This document shows, piece after piece, positions 1 through 6,727 of a stretch of DNA of 64,000 bases. Numbering within the stretch: position 1 is the stretch's first letter; each line of letters opens with the position of its first letter. The notes under the pieces are model-generated. The model did not search any database and had not been told where the DNA came from. It was given only the letters and a program-made list of their open reading frames with translations. This DNA comes from Metaruminococcus_A sp964607135 (GTDB lineage: Bacteria; Bacillota; Clostridia; Oscillospirales; Ruminococcaceae), in NCBI GenBank assembly GCA_964607135.1, contig CAZSIV010000001.1:1-64000 (forward strand), written 5' to 3'. A program made the position numbers and the translations under genes.

Positions 1-181
1 GGTTGGCAAACGACCGGGGCGAGACGGCGCCGATCCCTGAAACCCCCTGACGGATGTGGTTCTCGGTCTCGAACAGCTCGGCGATCATCATATTGAGGAT
101 TGAAACCGCGTAAACATCGTACTCGTTTGTCTCTTCATAGAGCAGGTCGAGGGTTATTTTTAAAATTTCCTGTCCTGTCAC
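1..181 (-). CDS. Phage head-tail connector-like protein, partial
   Basis: The minus strand opens with GTG at 181 behind a good ribosome binding site (AGGAGA, 7 bases away) and stays open to the window edge, giving about 60 residues that start VTGQEILKITLDLLYEE. The short acidic helical protein lies directly downstream of a capsid C-terminus, where many tailed phages encode a head-completion or connector protein. The role is inferred from this position and general look; no catalytic motif is present. The rest of the gene lies left of the window, so I cannot say whether it is intact. Confidence 0.5.
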   Translation of the reverse strand, partial: MTGQEILKITLDLLYEETNEYDVYAVSILNMMIAELFETENHIRQGVSGIGAVSPRSFAN

Positions 182-237
182 GTTTTTCTCCTATCCAAAA
201 AAAGGAAGGCGGTTTCCCGCCTCCCGATTCGGTCGTA

Positions 238-474
238 TTACGAAGAAGCCAGCACCTGCTCGGACACTGGAGAGGGGAAGGCCCCCGCCTTGGCCGCATA
301 GCATTTGACAACCGTTCCCGCCTCGGTCACATCCGAAGCAGAGCCGGTCTTGGCGGTGCTGCTGTACCGCGGGTCGCTCCCGTCGGTGGTGTAGTGATAG
401 GTCGCGCCCGTCACCCCGGAAAATGCACCGGTGGCCGCGGCGATTGTCGGCGCCGCCAGAACGGTTCCCGCCAT
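238..474 (-). pseudogene. C-terminal remnant of a phage major capsid protein
   Basis: This 78-residue frame carries the segment YHYTTDGSDPRYSSTAK followed by a short beta-rich stretch. It resembles the chitobiase/hexosaminidase C-terminal type of domain (YYTTDGSDP signature) often found at the end of P22-like capsid proteins in gut Clostridia. There is no ribosome binding site at its ATG, a stop codon lies four codons upstream in the same frame, and the N-terminal capsid body is missing. The reading frame is shifted relative to the small phage gene immediately upstream. I read it as the tail of a capsid gene joined to another gene by a deletion. Confidence 0.5.
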
Positions 475-691
475 CAGACCTGTTCACGCCACAAATCGGA
501 TACAATCTTTTATCCTGCTGTACATTGTCATAGAACCACCAAACAAACTCCGCCGGCGCGTCTTTGATCTTTGCGATCGTTTCCTCGCACAGCTCTGCGC
601 CTTCCGGAAACTCTTTTTCGAACCATTCCAGTCCCGCTTGACATGCTTTATGCTGTTTCAGCAGCTCTTTTGTTACAAATAGGTTTTCCAT
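475..691 (-). pseudogene. Small phage protein, 3' end lost at a deletion junction
   Basis: ATG at 691 follows the strong ribosome binding site GGAGGTGAGC. About 70 residues (MENLFVTKELLKQHKACQAG at the start, then WWFYDNVQQDKRLYPICG) look like a genuine small, highly charged phage protein. After roughly codon 70 the composition of this frame changes abruptly into a shadow of the capsid remnant. The natural 3' end therefore seems deleted, and the frame runs on to 191 without meaning. Function unknown. Confidence 0.45.
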
Positions 692-731
692 CACTCGCTC
701 ACCTCCGCCATGCTTTTTTGTCTCCTTTCCT

Positions 732-1007
732 TTAAAACGCCAGTTTCTTTAGTTTGTTGTACCGCTTTTCCAGGTCGTCGATATCGAGCCCCCAGGCCTC
801 ATATGCAACCTTGGTATTGACCCGCGACGCGTTCCACTGCGGCGTATGCCGCTCGTCCATCAACTCCTGCGCCTGTTTTTTGAGCTGTACCACCTTTTCG
901 GAACCGATTCTGCCAAACAAGACTTTTATATCGCTGCTCCTCAGCTCGATTTTTTCCCAATACAGCCGGATCGCTGTCTCCAGGCTGCTGATCTCTGGTA
1001 TTCTCAT
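732..1007 (-). CDS. Small phage-associated protein of unknown function
   Basis: This 91-residue protein is preceded by a near-ideal ribosome binding site (AGGAGG, 7 bases before ATG). It is rich in Lys and Glu, with predicted helices and no transmembrane segment or recognisable motif (start MRIPEISSLETAIRLYWEKI). It lies upstream of the capsid debris on the same strand, so it belongs to the same decayed prophage. The intact frame and good initiation signals suggest it can still be translated. I do not recognise a family. Confidence 0.55.
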   Translation of the reverse strand: MRIPEISSLETAIRLYWEKIELRSSDIKVLFGRIGSEKVVQLKKQAQELMDERHTPQWNASRVNTKVAYEAWGLDIDDLEKRYNKLKKLAF

Positions 1008-1107
1008 CTTTTTTGCCTCCTATTCTTATCAACAAAGCAACCGAAAAGTTTCACGGCCTTTCGGCGTAATGAGGGTTTGTGTCCCGCTCCATCTCTTTTC
1101 CCTTTCA

Positions 1108-1138
1108 CCCCGTCCCCGGCGGGGTTTTTTCTTTTTTT
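1108..1138 (+). terminator. Rho-independent terminator
   Basis: The stem CCCCG/CGGGG (1108-1112 with 1120-1124) is followed by a run of T up to 1138. It faces the plus strand, where no gene is visible upstream within the prophage remnant. It may protect the minus-strand phage genes from read-through or be left over from a deleted gene. Confidence 0.55.
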
Positions 1139-1172
1139 GACCCAGTCCCACAGAATTTGCAGGATTAGGGCG

Positions 1173-1364
1173 TTATGCAGTAGAGTGAAAGAGCTCATCA
1201 ATGGCGCAGTTTAAAATCTACGCAAGCTGTGAAAGCTTGTCCGCCCGCGGCATCGCTTCCCCGGTCTCCCACTTGGCAATTGTAAAACGGTCGATATTGA
1301 GCCGCTCGGCAACGCCTTCCTGTGTGAGTTTCGCGTGGTTTCTGAGCTTTTTTAGGTTATTCAT
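1173..1364 (-). pseudogene. Cro-like XRE-family regulator with an in-frame amber stop
   Basis: ATG at 1364 follows GAGGTG. The first 48 codons encode a clear Xre/Cro helix-turn-helix (MNNLKKLRNHAKLTQEGVAE, then IDRFTIAKWETGE). TAG at 1218-1220 interrupts the normal family continuation: the sequence reads LSQLA, stop, ILNCAIDELF, and ends at TAA 1173-1175. In relatives a Lys codon (AAG/AAA) sits where TAG is, so one substitution explains the stop. The HTH core could still fold as a truncated protein. The gene is divergent from the broken cI-like gene across a shared operator region. Confidence 0.65.
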
Positions 1365-1387
1365 TGTTTCACCTCATCTCTGAATTC

Positions 1388-1476
1388 AAATCAAGTGATA
1401 TATCTTCACCTGCGTTTTTATTATAAGCGCTTATATTTCACTTTTATTGTAATGTGAAATATAATCGCTTATAATA
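1388..1476. promoter_or_regulatory. Divergent phage operator region with a 23-bp inverted repeat
   Basis: Arms at 1419-1441 and 1454-1476 form an inverted repeat of 23 bases with one mismatch and a 12-base spacer, and each arm contains an internal TTATAAGCG-type palindrome. This is the expected place for cI/Cro operators, between the two divergent regulators. A separate 17-mer, AAATCAAGTGATATATC (1388-1404), recurs inverted at 5204-5220 upstream of the XRE gene at 5300. Confidence 0.6.
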
Positions 1477-1493
1477 AGACGGAAGTGATCCTA

Positions 1494-1897
1494 TGAAACG
1501 TTTGAAAAAACTGCATCTTGAAAAAAATTGTATCAAAAAGATGTTGTCTCCGCACTTGGGATTGACAGAACCACTTATGTGAAATATGAGCGGGAGCAGT
1601 CTGAACCAAATTACGATATGCTCCAGCAGCCCGCCGATTTTTTTGACGTGTCGATCGACTATCTGCTCGGCCGTACAGACATAAAAAATCCTCTGAAATC
1701 ACTGAGAAGATGATCAAGGGCGCAAAAAAGCATTGTATATCATGGACCATCCTGAGGAAAGCGATACGGTTACCGCCGCTGTTATGGACTATGAAGGAAC
1801 CGGCAGGGAAACGAAGGTATATACTAAGGGAAATTGGGCGCTCATCATGAAACTGGTTGATGAACTGGACGAAAATAAAAAGAAAGAAAAGAAATAA
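1494..1897 (+). pseudogene. cI-like phage repressor, broken by several frameshifts
   Basis: Start ATG is at 1494. An HTH segment can be followed only by changing frame: MKRLKKLHLEKN, then YQKDVVSALGIDRTTYVKYE, then SIDYLLGRTDI, then EITEKMIKGAKK, then LYIMDHPEESDTVTAAVMDY, ending with KLVDELDENKKKEKK at TAA 1895-1897. Breaks fall at or next to A-runs (around 1520-1530, 1680-1695 and 1722-1730). The N-terminus is an XRE DNA-binding domain and the middle matches the SIDYLLGR signature of small phage repressors. As sequenced it cannot make the full protein. Sequencing indels in homopolymers are the main alternative to genuine decay. Confidence 0.65.
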
Positions 1898-1966
1898 TAT
1901 TCCAAGGAAATTTGCCCAAAAATATGGTATCCTTAAAAGCAGAAATAAGCAAAGGGGCTTGGTTTT

Positions 1967-2674
1967 ATGAGTACCATGGAGGGCAGTGCATATCAATTAA
2001 TCTATAAAAGCAATATTAAATCTTTGCCTATTACAGAAAAACAAATAAATGCACTCATAGAAGCTGAGGGTTACCGTATTGTTTCATATGCAGCCGGGTG
2101 GGAAATTATCCAGAAGCTGGGTCTGCAAAAACATGCGGCTGAGAGAAAAGCGTTTGTCTTTAACAGCAACAATTTAAAGATTGTTTTCTATGACGAGAAA
2201 ATGCCTTCATATGAAAGGCGCGTAGCCATTACGCACGAGTTCCTTCATTCGATATTTGAGCACCCATCCGCCTCTGTTGGGGCAGGTATTGAGGATGTTT
2301 ACGCACAAAAGGACGAATTACTACTAGTTACTTTGTATTTCCTTGCTCCCTTATGTGTTTTAAAAGATATGGGAATTGAAACGATAACAGATTTAGAAAA
2401 GGCGACGCTATTGGCTGGAACGAACGCCGAGAGAATGTATGCGAGGCTACGAGCATATAAAACACCGATAGAAAAATCCATCATACATCATTTTCGTGCA
2501 GAAACGGGATATAAGGAGCCGGACGAATCGGAGCCGATCAGCGTTGATTTGGACAAGCTGAACAAGAAACGCCGCAAATGGTATGAATGGGCCTTCACAG
2601 GCTTCCTCTTTGTCACCGCGGTGTCCTTTGAACAGATTAATAGCGCTATTTCAAACTTAAAAAAGCCGTTTTAA
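1967..2674 (+). CDS. ImmA/IrrE-type metallopeptidase (prophage regulator protease)
   Basis: This 235-residue protein carries the zinc protease signature HEFLH at residues 90-94, flanked by RRVAIT and SIFEHP, as in ImmA/IrrE proteins that cleave or inactivate an XRE repressor to induce a mobile element. The ribosome binding site is AGGGG. It follows the broken cI-like gene, its expected partner. The extreme C-terminus (WAFTGFLFVTAVSF) is hydrophobic and may not be original, because the frame ends exactly where recombinase-derived sequence begins. With its repressor broken, a prophage-inducing role is unlikely today. Confidence 0.75.
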   Translation: MSTMEGSAYQLIYKSNIKSLPITEKQINALIEAEGYRIVSYAAGWEIIQKLGLQKHAAERKAFVFNSNNLKIVFYDEKMPSYERRVAITHEFLHSIFEHPSASVGAGIEDVYAQKDELLLVTLYFLAPLCVLKDMGIETITDLEKATLLAGTNAERMYARLRAYKTPIEKSIIHHFRAETGYKEPDESEPISVDLDKLNKKRRKWYEWAFTGFLFVTAVSFEQINSAISNLKKPF

Positions 2675-3018
2675 AGCAGATTGACGAGAATACAAAGAAG
2701 ATCCAAAATATCAATCATGCAATAGCGGAAGGACTATACTCAAAATCGACCGTAGAAACTCTGAAACAATTAGAGCAACGCCGCAGCGATCTCTACTTGC
2801 AGCTCGCCGGCCTCGAAAATGATAATCTTAAAACCAAACACACAGAAGAGGAAATTAAAGAGGCCATATCATACGCCTTACAGTCACCGGATAATCGTCA
2901 AGACTTGATCGACTTATGCGTCAAAAAAACAAAGTGTTATAACAACGGAGATGTTGTTATAACACTTTTTGGAGCCCCTGAAGATATGGGCAAGTCTGGT
3001 GCCGCTGAACAGACTTGA
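2652..3018 (+). pseudogene. C-terminal fragment of a large serine recombinase
   Basis: From about 2652 one frame encodes KKAVLKQIDENTKKIQNINH, then a coiled-coil-like LKQLEQRRSDLYLQLAG and the terminal block NRQDLIDLCVKK...GDVVITLFG. This resembles the coiled-coil and C-terminal end of large serine recombinases. Stops lie just upstream in this frame, and the catalytic and zinc domains are absent. The last codons (GAAEQT, stop at 3018) are made from the 3' end of the tRNA-Leu gene, as expected when an integrase gene abuts its attachment site. It marks the right edge of the prophage remnant. Confidence 0.6.
2931..2968 (-). terminator. Perfect 16-bp stem, probable tRNA-Leu terminator
   Basis: AAAGTGTTATAACAAC (2931-2946) and its exact complement (2953-2968) enclose a 6-base loop. 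Read on the minus strand the stem is followed by TTTGTTTTTTT, so it fits a terminator 30 bases past the tRNA-Leu gene. It also lies inside the recombinase fragment frame, where it encodes KCYNNGDVVITL. Confidence 0.6.
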
Positions 3019-3083
3019 ACTGTCACGATGTTGCCATCAAGGGATTTTAAGTCCCTCGTGTCTGCCGATTCCACCACAGCGGC
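2997..3083 (-). tRNA. tRNA-Leu (anticodon TAA)
   Basis: An 87-nt class II tRNA: acceptor stem GCCGCTG/CAGCGGC, discriminator A, encoded CCA (minus-strand end at 2997-2999), long variable arm, and anticodon loop with TAA between CT and AA. Its 3' end is shared with the end of the serine recombinase fragment, making it the likely integration site of the prophage remnant to the left. Confidence 0.93.
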
Positions 3084-3111
3084 TTTTTATTGTGAAAAAT
3101 TTTGCGTAATC

Positions 3112-3140
3112 ATCATACTACAATGCCGAAAAAAAGTCAA
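3112..3140 (-). promoter_or_regulatory. Sigma-A promoter of tRNA-Leu
   Basis: Minus strand: TTGACT at 3135-3140, 17-base spacer, TATGAT at 3112-3117, about 30 bases before the mature tRNA. It lies just upstream of the cca start on the other strand, so the two genes are transcribed divergently from a very short region. Confidence 0.7.
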
Positions 3141-3158
3141 CTGTGCCGGAAAGGAAAA

Positions 3159-4343
3159 ATGATGGAACGAGTTTCTCCCGCAGCATTAAACTGCCTCTTA
3201 ACGCTGAACCAGGCCGGATACCGCGCCTATCTGGTCGGTGGGTGTGTCCGCGACCTGCTGCGCGGCGTATCCCCCCATGATTATGACCTGTGTACTAACG
3301 CGCTACCGCAGGAAGTCTGCGCCGTTTTTTCAAATGAGAAAACGGTTTTAACCGGGCTGCGCCATGGAACGGTGACAGTGTTCTATGACGGCGAGCCGTT
3401 TGAAGTCACTACATTTCGGACGGAAGGCCGCTACTCCGATGGGCGCCATCCGGACAAAGTCCGTTTCACTCAGAACCTGGAGGAAGATTTATCCCGCCGG
3501 GATTTCACCATGAACGCCATCGCATGGCATCCGAGCGACGGCTTGGTCGATCCGTTTCACGGAGAAAAGGATATCCGCCGAAAACGGATTTCTTGTGTGG
3601 GCGACGCATTTCTGCGGTTTGAAGAGGATGCGCTGCGGATGCTGCGGGCAATCAGATTCGAATGCTGCCTTGGGTTTTCAATTGATTCCCCCACTGCCGC
3701 CGCAATTCAGGATAAGGCAAGGCGAATCAAGGATGTCTCCCGGGAACGAATTCGGGATGAATTGTCCAAAATCCTGCTGTCGGAGCGGGCCTTCGAAGGA
3801 GCCGGCCGGCTCCTATTCCTTTTGGGGAAGGATATTTTCGAGGACGCAGCCCCTCCCCTGCCGCTGAATTCTGCTTTAAATCATCTAACCTGCTGTGAAC
3901 CGCTGCGTTACGCTGCTTTTCTTTTGGCGGCGGAGGAGCCGGAAACCCTCCTGCGCAGTCTACGCTGTTCTTCCATCTTGACTCGCTCTGTTCTCACCAT
4001 CCTACGGGCTGTCCGCATGGGTTATCCCGCCGACGAAAAAGGGGCGCGGATGCTCCGCCGGGATGCCGGGGCAGATGCTCTTTCAGCGGCGGAGCTCATT
4101 GATGCGCTGCGGCAGGATCGTGGGATGAGCGCGCTGGTCGTTTCCAGCATGGAACGCGGTGAGCCCGTCTCGCTTTCTGAACTCGCTGTCACCGGCGCGG
4201 ATCTGATCCAGGCAGGAGTTCCCGCCGGAAGAGAACTCGGAAGGATTTTGACGTTCCTGCTGGAATTGGTAATCGAGGCGCCCGAACGAAATAATAAAAA
4301 TTTTTTGCTCAAAAGGGCGAGAAAAATAAGGCCTTTCACTTGA
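3159..4343 (+). CDS. cca: CCA tRNA nucleotidyltransferase
   Basis: This cytoplasmic class II nucleotidyltransferase adds or repairs the CCA end of tRNAs from CTP and ATP. About 394 residues. Near the N-terminus it has the nucleotidyltransferase signature YLVGGCVRDLL followed by HDYDLCTNA with the metal-binding DxD, then the RRDFTMNA block and the RF..DALRMLRAIRF region that recognises tRNA and bases. I chose ATG 3159 (ATG 3162 is equivalent) because AAGGA lies just before it; the frame extends back to 3102 without a signal. It sits between two tRNA genes. Its stop codon (4341-4343) lies within the -35 box of the tRNA-Ala promoter. Confidence 0.9.
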   Translation: MMERVSPAALNCLLTLNQAGYRAYLVGGCVRDLLRGVSPHDYDLCTNALPQEVCAVFSNEKTVLTGLRHGTVTVFYDGEPFEVTTFRTEGRYSDGRHPDKVRFTQNLEEDLSRRDFTMNAIAWHPSDGLVDPFHGEKDIRRKRISCVGDAFLRFEEDALRMLRAIRFECCLGFSIDSPTAAAIQDKARRIKDVSRERIRDELSKILLSERAFEGAGRLLFLLGKDIFEDAAPPLPLNSALNHLTCCEPLRYAAFLLAAEEPETLLRSLRCSSILTRSVLTILRAVRMGYPADEKGARMLRRDAGADALSAAELIDALRQDRGMSALVVSSMERGEPVSLSELAVTGADLIQAGVPAGRELGRILTFLLELVIEAPERNNKNFLLKRARKIRPFT

Positions 4344-4368
4344 CAAGTAAACTTTTTTCCCGTATAAT
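4340..4368 (+). promoter_or_regulatory. Consensus sigma-A promoter of tRNA-Ala
   Basis: TTGACA (4340-4345), 17-base spacer, TATAAT (4363-4368): a perfect consensus promoter that starts inside the stop codon of cca and ends about 17 bases before the tRNA. Confidence 0.88.
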
Positions 4369-4385
4369 ATTACTTGTTTCGTCGT

Positions 4386-4461
<76 letters not shown>

Positions 4462-4500
4462 AAAAAGTCTGAACACATCTTGTGTTCAGACTTTTTTATT
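4462..4500 (+). terminator. Terminator of tRNA-Ala
   Basis: The stem AAAAAGTCTGAACAC/GTGTTCAGACTTTTTT with loop ATCTT starts directly after the CCA end. A-rich and T-rich flanks make it bidirectional. Confidence 0.85.
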
Positions 4501-5299
4501 TTTAAACGCTCAATATTTCTGTTTTCGCGTAGAAACTCTTTTATATTCATATTACTGCCGCGGCTATGCCATACATCGGCATAATGCTGCGGCTTTTTTA
4601 TTATTTTCCTCCACGCTTAAAAAAGCGCCTGTTTTGTTTCTTTTACATTCTTTGACAAGGATGCCGAAATGTACTGGATATTTTGTCGTACTTTTCCAAT
4701 ATTTTGAAATATATCCACCTTTTCTGATTACGGAGTACAGCTTAAGCCCAGATGCAAAGCGCATTTCGCCCTTTACTTTCTACAAAATTCGAAGCACAAA
4801 CCTTAAAAAAACAGTTTTTCTCTATGCCGATTTAGCCAGGGACACCCTTCCACCCTGCTTAATTGGTAAAAGGTTCTACAATAAAAAAGCAGCCTTCCTT
4901 TTGGTCCAATTAAAGTGTACGGCGGTTGGCAAATCAATTCTCCCAAACTAAAAAATTCCACCCAAACAGAAAGAAATCTCTGTCTCTATAAGCAGAAAAT
5001 ATTGTATTTATAAACTTAATTTTCTTATTTTATCACTAAAAGTAAAAAATTAACTTTTTTAAAAATAAGGCAAATCAGTTTTTAGTCGATTTTTTTACAT
5101 AGAAATTGACGATTAAAAAATAAAATAAATAGCTATTTTCGACAAAAATTGCTATTTATTTGCTGTATAATTCTTTTTATGAATTTTATGCATAGAAATT
5201 AGTGATATATCACTTGATTTCGATATAAATATCTTGTTTTATATTACTTTGTGCTATTTCTCAAACTATATTATGATTTAGTTGGGATGAGGTGATATC
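4501..5299. other. AT-rich gene-free region with hairpins
   Basis: I see no convincing gene here. An imperfect hairpin at 4557-4590 (GCCGCGGC.../...GCTGCGGC) followed by TTTTTT looks like a plus-strand terminator with no gene before it. The stretch from about 4980 to 5290 is very AT-rich. It contains a perfect 11-bp inverted repeat, AAATAAATAGC (5123-5133) with its complement (5151-5161), next to TATAAT at 5166-5171, and a 14-bp palindrome AGTGATATATCACT (5201-5214) that overlaps the 17-mer shared with the phage operator. The composition is unlike the flanking genes and suggests decayed foreign DNA. Confidence 0.55.
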
Positions 5300-5647
5300 A
5301 TGTCGGATATTTGTATGATTGTAAGCCGTAACATCAAGAAATATCGAATTCAGAATAATCAAAGCCAGGAGGAGCTTGCCTATAAATCAAAGATCAGCGC
5401 CGCACATCTCAGCAAAATCGAGCGCGGGGAACACAATATGACGATTACGACGCTCGAACGGATTGCAGAAGCGCTTAAAGTCGATATCTTTTCACTTTTA
5501 GACGACTCCGTGCATCCTCAATATTTAACTGCCACCACTTTTTCCTTTATGCAGCGCTATATTACAGAAATTGACAAACTGCCTCCGGAACAGCTTCATT
5601 TGATACAGACTGTTTTGGATTCACTGATCAATTTGCTCCATCATTGA
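5300..5647 (+). CDS. XRE-family transcriptional regulator
   Basis: This 115-residue protein has an N-terminal lambda-repressor-like helix-turn-helix (NIKKYRIQNNQSQEELAYKS, then AAHLSKIERGEHNMTITTLE), followed by a short helical C-terminus probably used for dimerisation. The ribosome binding site GATGAGGTGA sits 5 bases before the ATG. The AT-rich upstream region carries palindromes that could be its operators, one sharing 17 bases with the operator region of the phage remnant. Target genes are unknown; the small gene at 5735 follows on the same strand. Confidence 0.85.
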   Translation: MSDICMIVSRNIKKYRIQNNQSQEELAYKSKISAAHLSKIERGEHNMTITTLERIAEALKVDIFSLLDDSVHPQYLTATTFSFMQRYITEIDKLPPEQLHLIQTVLDSLINLLHH

Positions 5648-5734
5648 TTTACAAAATCAATTCTGCATTTAATTTTCACCTCAAGGATCGAATGAACGCA
5701 ATCATTCGGCATATGCTAACGCTGAGGTGAGTTT

Positions 5735-5911
5735 ATGAAAAATAAGTTTTCCGGTTTGGATTCTCTGATCCAGTCAAACCGTCAGGCGAAACAGTATTTT
5801 GAATCGCTCCCTGATTATGTCAGGGAACAGATCAAAACCCGCTCCGGGAATGTCAACTCCTATGAGTCCCTCTGCGACTATGCTGAAAATCTTCTTCGGG
5901 GCGACGGCTGA
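5735..5911 (+). CDS. Small conserved-looking protein, 58 residues
   Basis: ATG at 5735 follows GAGGTGA. The product reads MKNKFSGLDSLIQSNRQAKQ, then YFESLPDYVREQIKTRSGNV, ending SYESLCDYAENLLRGDG. It is acidic and mostly helical, without a signal peptide or membrane segment. The good ribosome binding site, codon choice and terminator 25 bases downstream support a real gene below the usual length cutoff. The pattern of short helices around a LPDYV segment resembles small proteins seen in Clostridia. I know no function. Confidence 0.7.
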   Translation: MKNKFSGLDSLIQSNRQAKQYFESLPDYVREQIKTRSGNVNSYESLCDYAENLLRGDG

Positions 5912-5935
5912 CAGACACGCAAAACACTTTCGCTT

Positions 5936-5972
5936 TAAAAAGGCGGACAGTTTAGGCTGTTCGTCTTTTTTG
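5936..5972 (+). terminator. Terminator after the 58-residue gene
   Basis: The stem AAAAAGGCGGACAG/CTGTTCGTCTTTTTT (one G-T pair, loop TTTAGG) is followed by T residues. Confidence 0.8.
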
Positions 5973-6075
5973 TCGTCCTCTGCTCTAAACGACGCGGCGG
6001 ATAAAAGCCCTCCAATTAACGATCACTGGTAATTATTTCCTTTCATAAAATGGGGAAGAAAGGAGAAACCGTACT

Positions 6076-6639
6076 ATGAACGATCAACACCAATTCAGTA
6101 ACGTTACCAAAAATTACTTGGTTCGTTTTTACGAAATCTTAGAAGAAATGGTTCGGGGAATGACTGGCGCAGAGTTATCAAACAGCATTTCTCATAATTT
6201 TATCGTGCAGATGATTCCCCATCACAGAGCTGCAATCGAGATGTCGCAGAATATCCTGCAATATACGACACTGGTTCCGCTTCAGGAAATCGCCTCCAAC
6301 ATTATAACCGAACAGACCCAAAGCATTCGTCAAATGGAAGCCGCTTTGAATTCATGCAGCAAAGTCTGCAACACAGAACAGGATCTATCTCTTTATCAAA
6401 GGCAATCCGAACGAATGATACAGAGGATGTTTTCCAGAATGCGGGACGCCTGTTCGACAAACGATATCAACGCCAATTTTATGCGGGAAATGATTCCGCA
6501 TCACGAGGGGGCGATTCAGATGTCGAAGAATGCTCTTTGTTTTCCTATCTGTCCGGAACTAGAACCGATTTTACAGGCAATCATCATTTCGCAGCAAGCC
6601 GGAGTTCAAAAAATGGAGCGGCTGCTCCGATGCATCTGA
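6076..6639 (+). CDS. DUF305-type protein with two MIPHHxxAIxMS repeats
   Basis: This 187-residue protein contains the DUF305 signature twice: QMIPHHRAAIEMSQ at about residues 49-62 and EMIPHHEGAIQMSK at about 139-152, each starting a helical hairpin. The four conserved His residues suggest metal binding (DUF305 proteins are ferritin-like in fold), but the function is not established. There is no signal peptide, unlike many secreted DUF305 proteins, so it is probably cytoplasmic. The ribosome binding site is AAGGAGAAA. It appears monocistronic, with its own terminator. Confidence 0.85.
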   Translation: MNDQHQFSNVTKNYLVRFYEILEEMVRGMTGAELSNSISHNFIVQMIPHHRAAIEMSQNILQYTTLVPLQEIASNIITEQTQSIRQMEAALNSCSKVCNTEQDLSLYQRQSERMIQRMFSRMRDACSTNDINANFMREMIPHHEGAIQMSKNALCFPICPELEPILQAIIISQQAGVQKMERLLRCI

Positions 6640-6647
6640 AAGTCATC

Positions 6648-6690
6648 AAAAGCCAGACTGGACTGAATCCAGCCTGGCTTTAAATTTTTT
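6648..6690 (+). terminator. Terminator after the DUF305 gene
   Basis: The stem AAAGCCAGACTGG/CCAGCCTGGCTTT (one mismatch) is followed by AAATTTTTT. Confidence 0.8.
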
Positions 6691-6727
6691 AAAGATTTCT
6701 ATGCTCTTTCTGGTGTCAAACATCCGA

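Noticed and set aside
238..691. Programmed frameshift joining the small phage gene to the capsid domain
   Set aside because: No slippery sequence at the junction, and the capsid body needed before its C-terminal domain is absent.
1218..1220. TAG in the Cro-like gene as a pyrrolysine or read-through codon
   Set aside because: A Lys codon is expected there in relatives and the gene belongs to a decayed prophage; there is no sign of amber decoding in the rest of the window.
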